Part shown: positions 1 to 7,231 of the stretch, piece by piece
Numbering within the stretch: position 1 is the first letter of the stretch
Layout of the letters: each line of letters begins with the position of its first letter
From: Lachnospiraceae bacterium
GTDB lineage: Bacteria; Bacillota; Clostridia; Lachnospirales; Lachnospiraceae
Direction: 5' to 3'
Assembly (NCBI GenBank): GCA_029338735.1
Contig: JAQYAY010000011.1
Coordinates: forward strand, 1 to 41,295
DNA: 41,295 nucleotides
The notes under the pieces: model-generated
What the model saw: the letters and a program-made list of their open reading frames with translations, nothing else
Told to the model about the DNA's origin: nothing
The model's database searches: none
Made by a program: the position numbers and the translations under genes

Positions 1-1
1 C

Positions 2-541
2 AAGGATGCAGCTCAGATCATCAGCCGTATCAACGGATTCACATTCGTAGAGACTCAGTACGACTACAAGAACGCCAAGCTCAATATCGTAAGCGAGACT
101 GCTTATTCAAAGGGCGACCGCGCCAAGGTAAGATGCTATGGTGCTGATGATGTTCAGGAAGGTGTTGCCATCATGTGGCATGAGAACGTTGGAGTATCAA
201 TCACTGGTAACTCAACGAACCCTACACGTTTCCAGCATCCGGTAGCAGGTACATACAAGAAGGAGCGTATTGAGGCTGGCAAGCCATACTTCTCAGTAGC
301 ATCAGGCGGCGGCACAGGACGTACACTCCATCCTGATAATATGGCAGCAGGCCCGGCTTCATATGGTATGACAGATACTATGGGACGTATGCATTCAGAT
401 GCTCAGTTCGCTGGATCTTCATCAGTTCCTGCTCACGTAGAGATGATGGGACTTATCGGAATGGGCAACAACCCTATGGTTGGTGCAACAGTTGCAGTAG
501 CAGTTTCTGTAGAGGAAGCAGCAAAGGCTGGCAAGTTCTGA
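2..541 (+). CDS. GGGtGRT family protein, 3' part
   Basis: The reading frame is open from the window edge, so the start is missing; 179 residues are visible. The C-terminal half carries the motif SGGGTGRTLHPDN that names the GGGtGRT family (Pfam GGGtGRT), followed by a Gly/Met-rich stretch (MMGLIGMGNNPMVGA) and a conserved-looking tail ending AAKAGKF. The family is found in anaerobic Firmicutes and relatives, and I know of no established function. No signal peptide or membrane segment is visible in this part. A strong intrinsic terminator follows 26 bp after the stop, so this is the last gene of its transcript. Family assignment is confident; function is unknown. Confidence 0.85.
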   Translation, partial: KDAAQIISRINGFTFVETQYDYKNAKLNIVSETAYSKGDRAKVRCYGADDVQEGVAIMWHENVGVSITGNSTNPTRFQHPVAGTYKKERIEAGKPYFSVASGGGTGRTLHPDNMAAGPASYGMTDTMGRMHSDAQFAGSSSVPAHVEMMGLIGMGNNPMVGATVAVAVSVEEAAKAGKF

Positions 542-566
542 TAATTTTTTAAAAGAATAAGAGACG

Positions 567-600
567 CCACTCACCTTGTTATGAGGTGGGTGGTTTTTTG
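567..600 (+). terminator. Intrinsic terminator of the GGGtGRT gene
   Basis: A 10-bp stem (ccactcacct / aggtgggtgg, one G-U pair) with a 7-nt loop, followed by a run of T. Confidence 0.9.
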
Positions 601-629
601 TTGTAAGAATTCATAAGAAATGATATATT
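601..629 (+). promoter_or_regulatory. Promoter of the ThiE/TenI-like gene
   Basis: TTGTAA (601-606), 17-bp spacer, TATATT (624-629), beginning directly after the T-run of the preceding terminator. The -10 region lies inside a 17-bp tandem duplication, so a second identical hexamer stands at 641-646. Confidence 0.6.
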
Positions 630-648
630 AGAAGAAATGATATATTAG
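615..648 (+). repeat. 17-bp perfect tandem repeat over the -10 region
   Basis: The unit aagaaatgatatattag occurs twice head to tail (615-631 and 632-648) with no mismatch. It duplicates the -10 hexamer of the downstream gene. Confidence 0.95.
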
Positions 649-673
649 AAAAAAACGAAAAGGAGCTAGTCTT

Positions 674-1336
674 ATGAGAGTCATCTGTATTACTAATCAT
701 GACCTTCTGCCTGACCAGAAGATGGCAGAGATGTCGTACAAGGCTTGGAGAGATACATATGTTGATGCTATAGACGGGATTGCAGCCTGTCATCCGGAAG
801 CCATAGTGCTTCGTGAAAAACTGCTCTCAGGCATTGATTACACCAATCTGTATGAAGCGGTGCTGAGAAAGACTGCAGCAGAGGATACTTTCATCATATG
901 GCATGACCATTTCGAAGCGCTCAGGCTGTATATGAGATTTCATAAGAAGACCCAGTGGCCGAGGGCAGTATTCTTTTCCGGACGTGAAGCAGGGGGCCTC
1001 TCATCTTCTGAGATGAAGGAGCTGAAGCAGGCTGGCATATCTTATGGCCTTACCTGTCACAGCCTTGTGGATCTGGAAGATGTGAAGAGAGCAGATGCCG
1101 ACTACATGATGGCCAGCCACATCTATCAGACGAACTGCAAGCGTGATCTGAAGCCGAAGGGTATAGATTTTCTCTCGGAGGTATGCCACGACTCAGAAAT
1201 TCCTGTAATAGCACTCGGAGGCATCGCCCCGGACAATGCCATGGCCTGCATTGACGCGGGTGCATACGGAGTGGCAGTCATGTCACTTGCCATGAAAGAG
1301 GACAAGGAAGATCTGAAGCAGCTGATCAGTATGTGA
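674..1336 (+). CDS. Thiamine phosphate synthase-like (ThiE/TenI) protein
   Basis: A 220-aa TIM-barrel protein of the ThiE/TenI family. ThiE joins HMP-pyrophosphate to thiazole phosphate to make thiamine monophosphate; TenI relatives have lost that activity and act as thiazole tautomerases. Visible features are the N-terminal strand MRVICITN, a GLTCHSL segment matching the family's S-x-H region, ASHIYQTNCK near residue 156 at the place of the SPIFxTxSK loop, and the phosphate-binding strand IPVIALGGI. The N-terminal half diverges from classical ThiE and lacks an obvious QLR motif, so catalysis of the ThiE reaction is uncertain. No TPP riboswitch precedes it and no thiamine genes are adjacent. 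The start is set by aaggagc ten bases upstream. Confidence 0.72.
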   Translation: MRVICITNHDLLPDQKMAEMSYKAWRDTYVDAIDGIAACHPEAIVLREKLLSGIDYTNLYEAVLRKTAAEDTFIIWHDHFEALRLYMRFHKKTQWPRAVFFSGREAGGLSSSEMKELKQAGISYGLTCHSLVDLEDVKRADADYMMASHIYQTNCKRDLKPKGIDFLSEVCHDSEIPVIALGGIAPDNAMACIDAGAYGVAVMSLAMKEDKEDLKQLISM

Positions 1337-1366
1337 CTGGTATAATTATTTTTATTGAAAATTCAG

Positions 1367-1395
1367 TTTACATTGTGCACAATCTATTATATAAT
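1367..1395 (+). promoter_or_regulatory. Promoter with palindromic operator-like spacer
   Basis: TTTACA (1367-1372), 17-bp spacer, TATAAT (1390-1395). The spacer holds the perfect 12-bp palindrome attgtgcacaat (1372-1383), placed where a bound repressor would block polymerase. Regulator unknown. Confidence 0.75.
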
Positions 1396-1430
1396 GCCTT
1401 TTGTATATTTAGATACAGGAGGCATATTTT

Positions 1431-2237
1431 ATGAGAAAGAGATTACTTGCAGCAGTGCTTGCTGCTTCAACCGTACTGTTATCAGCCTGTGGATCAGGTT
1501 CAGCTAAAGATGCGAAGAGTGGGGCTGATCATCTGGCGAGGATCAGGGACGCCGGCAAGATTACGATTGGACTGGAAGGCGACTGGCAGCCATTTTCATA
1601 TCACAATGACAAGGATCAGCTGGTCGGATATGATGTCGAGGTTTCAAAGAATATAGCACAGAAGCTCGGAGTGAAGGCAGATATAGTTGAAGGACCGTGG
1701 GACGGGCTTTTTGCAGGAATGGATTCCGGCAGATATGATATCGTGGTAAATGGTGTAGATGTGACGCCTGACCGTGAGAAGAAGTATGATTTCTCGGATC
1801 CGTATGCATATGACCACACCGTTCTCATCGTGAAGAAAGGCAATACTGATATCAAGACATTTGATGATCTGAATGGCAGGACTACCGCGAACTCTATTGG
1901 TTCCACATATCAGGAATTAGGCGAAAAATATGGTGCCACTGTAAAGGGTGTAGATACTCTCGTTGAGACACTTCAGATGGTAAAAAATGGCCAGGTCGAT
2001 GCAACAATCAATGCATCAACATCATTCGGTGATTACATGAAGTCGAATCCGGATGATCCGCTCATTGTAGCAGATACGTCAAAAGATGCCACAAGCTATG
2101 CGATACCAATGGTAAAGGGATCTGATAACACCACGCTCCGTACAGAGATCAATAAGGCAATCAAGGAGATGCGTGACGATGGAACCCTTAAGGATCTGTC
2201 TGTGAAGTATTTCGGTTCAGATCTGACAAATAAATAA
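1431..2237 (+). CDS. Amino-acid-type ABC transporter substrate-binding lipoprotein
   Basis: A 268-aa family 3 extracellular solute-binding protein. It starts with a lipoprotein signal peptide whose lipobox LLSAC gives lipid-modified Cys20, so the mature protein should be tethered outside the membrane. The body follows the polar amino-acid binding pattern: a ligand-cradle strand (KITIGLEGDWQPFSYHND), LVGYDVEVSKNIA, RYDIVVNGVDVTPDREKKYDFSDPY, and the C-terminal lobe GSTYQELGEKYGA. Such proteins hand substrate to a membrane permease and ATPase, yet neither gene is next to it; the gene stands alone between its own promoter and a terminator. Ligand specificity cannot be read from sequence, though the D/R pattern fits an amino acid. 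Confidence 0.88.
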   Translation: MRKRLLAAVLAASTVLLSACGSGSAKDAKSGADHLARIRDAGKITIGLEGDWQPFSYHNDKDQLVGYDVEVSKNIAQKLGVKADIVEGPWDGLFAGMDSGRYDIVVNGVDVTPDREKKYDFSDPYAYDHTVLIVKKGNTDIKTFDDLNGRTTANSIGSTYQELGEKYGATVKGVDTLVETLQMVKNGQVDATINASTSFGDYMKSNPDDPLIVADTSKDATSYAIPMVKGSDNTTLRTEINKAIKEMRDDGTLKDLSVKYFGSDLTNK

Positions 2238-2248
2238 CTCATATTTCT

Positions 2249-2277
2249 TTGTAAAAAACCTCTGGTTATGGTAGAAT
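2249..2277 (+). promoter_or_regulatory. Promoter of the GGDEF operon, overlapping a terminator
   Basis: TTGTAA (2249-2254), 17-bp spacer, TAGAAT (2272-2277). The spacer contains the 5' arm of the terminator at 2259-2309 and the -10 begins at the end of that arm. A transcript starting near 2284 would not contain the 5' arm, so it escapes the terminator. Confidence 0.55.
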
Positions 2278-2309
2278 AATTATGTTTACCATGATCAGGG
2301 GATTTTTTT
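2259..2309 (+). terminator. Intrinsic terminator of the solute-binding protein gene
   Basis: A 15-bp stem (2259-2273 with 2287-2301, all paired including three G-U pairs), a 13-nt loop, then seven T. Confidence 0.88.
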
Positions 2310-2321
2310 GAAGAGAGAATA

Positions 2322-4055
2322 ATGAGAACAAAAGGGACCAGGTTCAGAAAATACATAATAATGGCAGTTGTCTTCATACTGACAGCTGCGTGCATAGTGG
2401 GGACAGTCATCTATCTGTCGATGGATCACGGCTCATATGATGTATATGATGTCATGGACAAATGGACAGTAGACTATCATGGTCATCATTATGAAAATAT
2501 GTCAGGCCGCAGTCAGCTGCCTGACAATACCAGATCGAAAAAGAATGACGTCCTTACGATGACGGCAAAGATAGATGCGAAAGGAGCGGACAGGCTTACT
2601 GTGCGTGTATACAGCAGGCTTTCATCTCTTCGCGTCAGCGTCATAGACCGTGATGGGTATGACAGGGAAGTATATTTCTACGGATATTCCAATGTCAATG
2701 GACTCGATACCGGTGATTTCCTCGGAAGCGGATATCATTTCGCTGAACTGCCGCAGGGCAGTTATGGCAAGACCCTGAAGATCATGGAGATGGGATCTTC
2801 TGACGGTGCACTTAAGGGAATCCCGGAAGTGGTAGTCACATCCTTCAATGATGCAATGCCTGCATTCGTGAATGAGAGAGTAATAGCTGCATTTATCACC
2901 ATATTCATGCTTCTTATGGGGATTTGGATCATCCTGCTATCGCTTTTTGTATCTATTTTTGACAAGGATTTCTTTAAGCTCACATTTCTGGGGCTGTTTT
3001 CAGTTTCGGGAGCACTGTGGTGCATGTGCTTGTCGAAGGTGATAGAGATCTTTTCAAGAGATATCCAGCTGAATGGTATTATGGAGTATATGTCCCTGTA
3101 TGTACTGATCATACCGCTCCTGGCACTTGCTCTCACATTTTTCAACAATATTCCGACATGGCAGAGAATAGTGATGTTCGGGTCACTGTGTCTGGATCTG
3201 GGGCTTGCGATTGCAGCGTATGTGCTTCAGCTGACACATCTGGCCAATATAGATTTCCTGCTGCCATATTTCCATGCAATTATGCTTGTAGATGCATTTT
3301 TCCTGATCATAGTTTCGGCGATGCACTGGAGAGAGTCGAGGCTCGCTGAGAAATTTTTTGAAATTGGAATCTTTGCGGCGGCCATAAGCAGTCTCCTGTA
3401 TATGACTATTTACTATGTCAGCAGTTTAGCTCATATGGATTCGGGATTTCTGAATCGGGTACTGATACCGGTAGCATTTCTGTTCATGTCGATCCTCATC
3501 CTTATCGGATATATATCGGATCTGTATGAGAAGAGGAGTGAAGATGTCCAGAGGCATAGACTGTATGCTACCTCAGGAATAGATTCCCTTACAGGCTTAA
3601 GAGACAATATCATAGGAGAGTCAGTTCTCAGAAGGCTTCAGACAGATGGCGAGGATTATATGCTGATCAATTTCGACCTGAATGGCCTTGGAGCAGTCAA
3701 CAGACAGCATGGCAATAAGACCGGTGATCAGATCATCAGATGCTTTGCAGATATTCTGAGAGATGTATTTCCGGATTCGGACCTGATCAGCAGGATGGGT
3801 GGAGATGAATTTTACGTGATCTATGAGAAACATATCATTAATGTCCAGGAGCTTGACAGCAGATTTGCTGATCTTGCTGCCAGAGAAAAAGAGGTATCGT
3901 CAGGTCTTGCACTGCCTGTTGTGATTACAGCTTCATATGGATATGCGCTTTCTACCGAGGTCAGGGACAGGGATGCGAAGCTCGTATACCAGCTGGCCAA
4001 TCAGCGAATGTACCAGATGAAGCTGAATGCAAAGAATCGGAGGGCAGACGTATGA
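2322..4055 (+). CDS. Membrane-bound GGDEF diguanylate cyclase, first paralog
   Basis: A 577-aa protein: an N-terminal transmembrane anchor (residues 11-33), an extracytoplasmic domain of about 150 residues, a block of about seven hydrophobic segments (185-400), then a cytoplasmic GGDEF domain (410-577). The layout resembles a 7TM sensor with an extracellular domain driving a cyclase that makes cyclic di-GMP from two GTP. The active-site loop RMGGDEF (491-497) is intact, as are the IDSLTGLRD entry motif and the FDLNGLGAVN nucleotide-binding strand. The inhibitory RxxD site is absent (PDSD in its place), so product inhibition through that site is not expected. The start follows gaagagag. The gene overlaps the next, a paralog, by ATGA. 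Confidence 0.88.
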   Translation: MRTKGTRFRKYIIMAVVFILTAACIVGTVIYLSMDHGSYDVYDVMDKWTVDYHGHHYENMSGRSQLPDNTRSKKNDVLTMTAKIDAKGADRLTVRVYSRLSSLRVSVIDRDGYDREVYFYGYSNVNGLDTGDFLGSGYHFAELPQGSYGKTLKIMEMGSSDGALKGIPEVVVTSFNDAMPAFVNERVIAAFITIFMLLMGIWIILLSLFVSIFDKDFFKLTFLGLFSVSGALWCMCLSKVIEIFSRDIQLNGIMEYMSLYVLIIPLLALALTFFNNIPTWQRIVMFGSLCLDLGLAIAAYVLQLTHLANIDFLLPYFHAIMLVDAFFLIIVSAMHWRESRLAEKFFEIGIFAAAISSLLYMTIYYVSSLAHMDSGFLNRVLIPVAFLFMSILILIGYISDLYEKRSEDVQRHRLYATSGIDSLTGLRDNIIGESVLRRLQTDGEDYMLINFDLNGLGAVNRQHGNKTGDQIIRCFADILRDVFPDSDLISRMGGDEFYVIYEKHIINVQELDSRFADLAAREKEVSSGLALPVVITASYGYALSTEVRDRDAKLVYQLANQRMYQMKLNAKNRRADV

Positions 4056-5743
4056 AAAAGAAGATGTCAAAGGGTCAGCTCGTTTTCCGGCTTATAATAG
4101 CTGTTGCTGTGACTGTGATATTCCTTGGAGCCTTTTTATCTTTACTTGACAGATTCATAGATGGCAGGATGCAGAATTTTTCACAGGGGTGGACTGTCAG
4201 CTTCGATGGTCATGCGACAGCGGATGCTGATCTGTACACTTACCGTTTCAACAGGCATATCCGCAGAGGGGATACTGTCATTCTTGAGAAAAATATACCT
4301 CTTACCATTGGAGATGAGATGATACTGTCATTTGACGGGAGGTTTTCAGCATGCTCTGTAAAAGTAGACGGCGAGGATATATATACATATGGATATGATC
4401 TGATGCAGAGGCATATCGTGCCGGGCAATGCGACCCATGTGGTTCTGCTGCCGACAAATGCAGCTGGCACCAGATGCAGGGTGATTCTGACGGCCGGCAT
4501 GGACAATGCATTCAAAATACTTCCGATATTTTATATGGTACCGGCACAGAATGAGACGGCCTGCTATACCAATCAGCATGTGATAACCAATACCATTGCT
4601 TTCATACTGTTTACACTGGGACTTGTCATGCTTGTGATTTCAATTATTCTGGGACTCATGGGCAGGCATTATGATCTGGTCATTGCGATTGGCTGGCTGA
4701 CCTTTGCTATAGGGATATGGACACTATGCAACACGCATCTGATGGATATGTTCTCATGTGATTATGTGATGAATACCATGATCGAATACGCTTCACTGTA
4801 TCTGAGTGTGATACCGTTGCTGACAATAATATATCTGATCAGAAAGCCTGGAAGTAATATATGGCAGAAGGTCTGCGTGGGCATCTCTTATGCGATCGTC
4901 GGCACATTCATGGCATTTGTAATAGTACTGGGAATAGCACACCTTGCCCATCCGGCAGTATTCCTGTCTCTTGCACATGTTGCAGCACTTGTCTCATTCG
5001 TTTTTATGTTTATAGGGACATATAAGAAGGACAGTTCAGACAGACCTTACAGGATATATGCTGCAGCGCTCACAATTCTTTTTGCAGGATACATATTTGA
5101 TATGGTAAGATATTATCTGAGCGATGTGATAAGAGTCGATAGCAGGATAATGTTCACATCTGTTCTGCCAGTGATATCTTTTATTTTTATCATAATGATG
5201 ATGGCAGCATATCTGATGCAGCTGGACAGTCACTATATGCATTCTGCGGAGCTTGAGATCGCTGATCAGATAGCGTTTACGGATGTGACCACCGGCCTTA
5301 AGAACCGCACGTACTGCAATCATCTTTTTGAAAAATTAGAGGGCAGACCAGCTGACGAGAAGTTCCAGATCGTCAATTTCGATATCAATGATGTGGGCAA
5401 GATCAATAACTCGCTCGGAAGAGCTGCCGGAGATATGCTGATAAAAGACTGCGCAGTCATTCTGCAGAAGGCATTTGCAGGTACAGGCGAAGTCATACAA
5501 ATGGGTGGAGATGAGTTCATAGCTGTGATATACAACGGGAAGTACAGGGATGTGAAAAATGCCCTGTCAAGAGTGGAAAAGCTCGAGACGCAGTATGAAT
5601 TTCGAAGAAAGTATGAAATAAGGCTCAGCTATGGTGCTGCTTCCTCTAATGAAAAGGAGGGCATGACACCTGAAGCAGTATATCAAAGGGCCAATGAAAG
5701 AATGTATGCAATGAAAAAGGAGACTAAGTACAGCGCATATTAA
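4052..5743 (+). CDS. Membrane-bound GGDEF diguanylate cyclase, second paralog
   Basis: A 563-aa paralog of the preceding gene with the same plan: one N-terminal membrane anchor (11-33), an extracytoplasmic region opening GWTVSFDGHA as in its partner (KWTVDYHGHH), several transmembrane segments (175-395) and a GGDEF domain. The signature QMGGDEF (483-489) is intact, with TTGLKNRT and FDINDVGKINN upstream. The I-site position reads GTGE, so it too lacks RxxD. The ATGA overlap implies coupled translation, and a heterodimer of the two cyclases is plausible but unproven. The hydrogenase gene follows after 36 bp with no terminator or clear promoter between, suggesting one transcript. Confidence 0.88.
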   Translation: MKKKMSKGQLVFRLIIAVAVTVIFLGAFLSLLDRFIDGRMQNFSQGWTVSFDGHATADADLYTYRFNRHIRRGDTVILEKNIPLTIGDEMILSFDGRFSACSVKVDGEDIYTYGYDLMQRHIVPGNATHVVLLPTNAAGTRCRVILTAGMDNAFKILPIFYMVPAQNETACYTNQHVITNTIAFILFTLGLVMLVISIILGLMGRHYDLVIAIGWLTFAIGIWTLCNTHLMDMFSCDYVMNTMIEYASLYLSVIPLLTIIYLIRKPGSNIWQKVCVGISYAIVGTFMAFVIVLGIAHLAHPAVFLSLAHVAALVSFVFMFIGTYKKDSSDRPYRIYAAALTILFAGYIFDMVRYYLSDVIRVDSRIMFTSVLPVISFIFIIMMMAAYLMQLDSHYMHSAELEIADQIAFTDVTTGLKNRTYCNHLFEKLEGRPADEKFQIVNFDINDVGKINNSLGRAAGDMLIKDCAVILQKAFAGTGEVIQMGGDEFIAVIYNGKYRDVKNALSRVEKLETQYEFRRKYEIRLSYGAASSNEKEGMTPEAVYQRANERMYAMKKETKYSAY

Positions 5744-5779
5744 GGAACAGAGTGTGCGAAGTAGAAATGGAGGATAACT

Positions 5780-7231
5780 ATGTACGCTGACGAGGGAGTC
5801 ATCAGGATCAAGCATGACGTGCTGTCTGAGGTGGCAAAACTGGCATTTGAAGGGAATCTTGAACAGGAGAGGGACCATCTGCCTGAGAGGCTGATCCCGG
5901 GACCGAAGGCAAGGTTCCGCTGCTGTATCTACAAGGAAAGAGAGATCATCAGGGAGAGGGTCCGTCTGGCATGTGGTGAATCACCTGATATTGAAGACAA
6001 TGGCAATATCATTCAGGTACTTCATGCTGCGTGTGAGGACTGCCCTATCTCATCATATGTCGTGACTGACAACTGTCAGAACTGCCTGGGCAAGGCCTGT
6101 GTGTCTGCCTGCCGTTTTGATGCCTGCCATCCGGGAGATCTGAGAAGCCACATCGATCCGCAGAAGTGCAAGGAGTGTGGTAAATGTGCTCAGGCCTGCC
6201 CGTACAATGCGATTGCGGCACTGAAGCGTCCGTGCAAGTTTGCCTGCCCTGTGGATGCCATTGAGTATGATGAATATGGTATCTGCCGTATCAATGATGA
6301 CAAGTGTATCCGCTGCGGCCAGTGTATCCACAGATGTCCGTTCGGAGCCATTGCTTCGAAGACATACATAGTGCCGGTGATCAATGCAATCAGGGCTGGA
6401 CGTCCTGTATATGCGATGGCGGCTCCTGCCACCGAGGGTCAGTTCGGACCGAAGATCACAATGAATTCATGGAAAAAGGCCATGAAAGAGCTCGGATTCA
6501 AGGACTTCATTGAAGTAGGACTCGGTGGAGACCTCACGGCAAAGGCCGAGGCCGAAGAGTGGTACGAGGCATACCAGAAGGGTGAGAAGAAGTCTACGAG
6601 CTGCTGCCCGGCCTTTGTCAATATGATAAAGAAGCACTATCCTGAGCTGGCTGACAGCCTGATATCCACGTCTGTTTCTCCTATGTGTGCTGTTTCCAGA
6701 TATATAAAGTCACAGGATCCTGGGGCTATATGCGTATTCATCGGACCGTGCATTGCGAAGAAGAGCGAAGCAATGGAGATGGGTATTGAAGGTAATGCTG
6801 ACTATGCCATGACATTCTCTGAGATACGAGCGATGATGAGAGCAAAGGGAGTATCACTTCAGGAAGACGAGGGCTATGAATATCAGGAATCCTCTATCTT
6901 CGGCAAGAGATTTTCGCAGTCAGGCGGTGTGGCGAATGCCGTTCTGGAGGTCCTCAAGGAGGAAGACAAGGATTTTGATGCAAAGGTATGCGTGGCCAAC
7001 GGTGCTGCTGAATGCAAGAAACAGCTGCTCATGCTCAAGGTCGGAAGAGCTGATTATGATTTCATCGAAGGTATGGCCTGTGAGGGTGGCTGTGTCGGCG
7101 GACCATCTGCATACAGAGAGAAACAGCTGTTTGCCCGTGACCGCGAGACTCTGCTGGGCGAGGCTGATGACCGCGGTGTCGTGGACAATCTCGACAAGTA
7201 TGATCTCAGCAAGGTAAAAATGCACAGATGA
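5780..7231 (+). CDS. [FeFe] hydrogenase, group B-like
   Basis: A 483-aa iron-only hydrogenase: reversible 2H+ + 2e- to H2 at the H-cluster. The N-terminal half is Cys-rich, with ferredoxin-like clusters around C99-C111, C130-C140, C152/C156 and C176-C186 that would relay electrons. The three H-cluster signatures are present: TSCCPAF (273-279), IGPCIAKK (321-328) and GMACEGGCVGG (431-441). The variants TSCCPAF and GPC, in place of TSCCPGW and MPC, are those of group B rather than the well-studied group A. No signal peptide is present, so it is cytoplasmic. No hydE/F/G maturases lie in the window. The RBS tggagg precedes the start. The stop overlaps the ASKHA gene by ATGA. Physiological partner and direction are unknown. 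Confidence 0.9.
   Translation: MYADEGVIRIKHDVLSEVAKLAFEGNLEQERDHLPERLIPGPKARFRCCIYKEREIIRERVRLACGESPDIEDNGNIIQVLHAACEDCPISSYVVTDNCQNCLGKACVSACRFDACHPGDLRSHIDPQKCKECGKCAQACPYNAIAALKRPCKFACPVDAIEYDEYGICRINDDKCIRCGQCIHRCPFGAIASKTYIVPVINAIRAGRPVYAMAAPATEGQFGPKITMNSWKKAMKELGFKDFIEVGLGGDLTAKAEAEEWYEAYQKGEKKSTSCCPAFVNMIKKHYPELADSLISTSVSPMCAVSRYIKSQDPGAICVFIGPCIAKKSEAMEMGIEGNADYAMTFSEIRAMMRAKGVSLQEDEGYEYQESSIFGKRFSQSGGVANAVLEVLKEEDKDFDAKVCVANGAAECKKQLLMLKVGRADYDFIEGMACEGGCVGGPSAYREKQLFARDRETLLGEADDRGVVDNLDKYDLSKVKMHR

Noticed and set aside
600-673. TPP riboswitch before the ThiE/TenI-like gene
   Set aside because: The gap is too short and the conserved CUGAGA and related motifs are missing.
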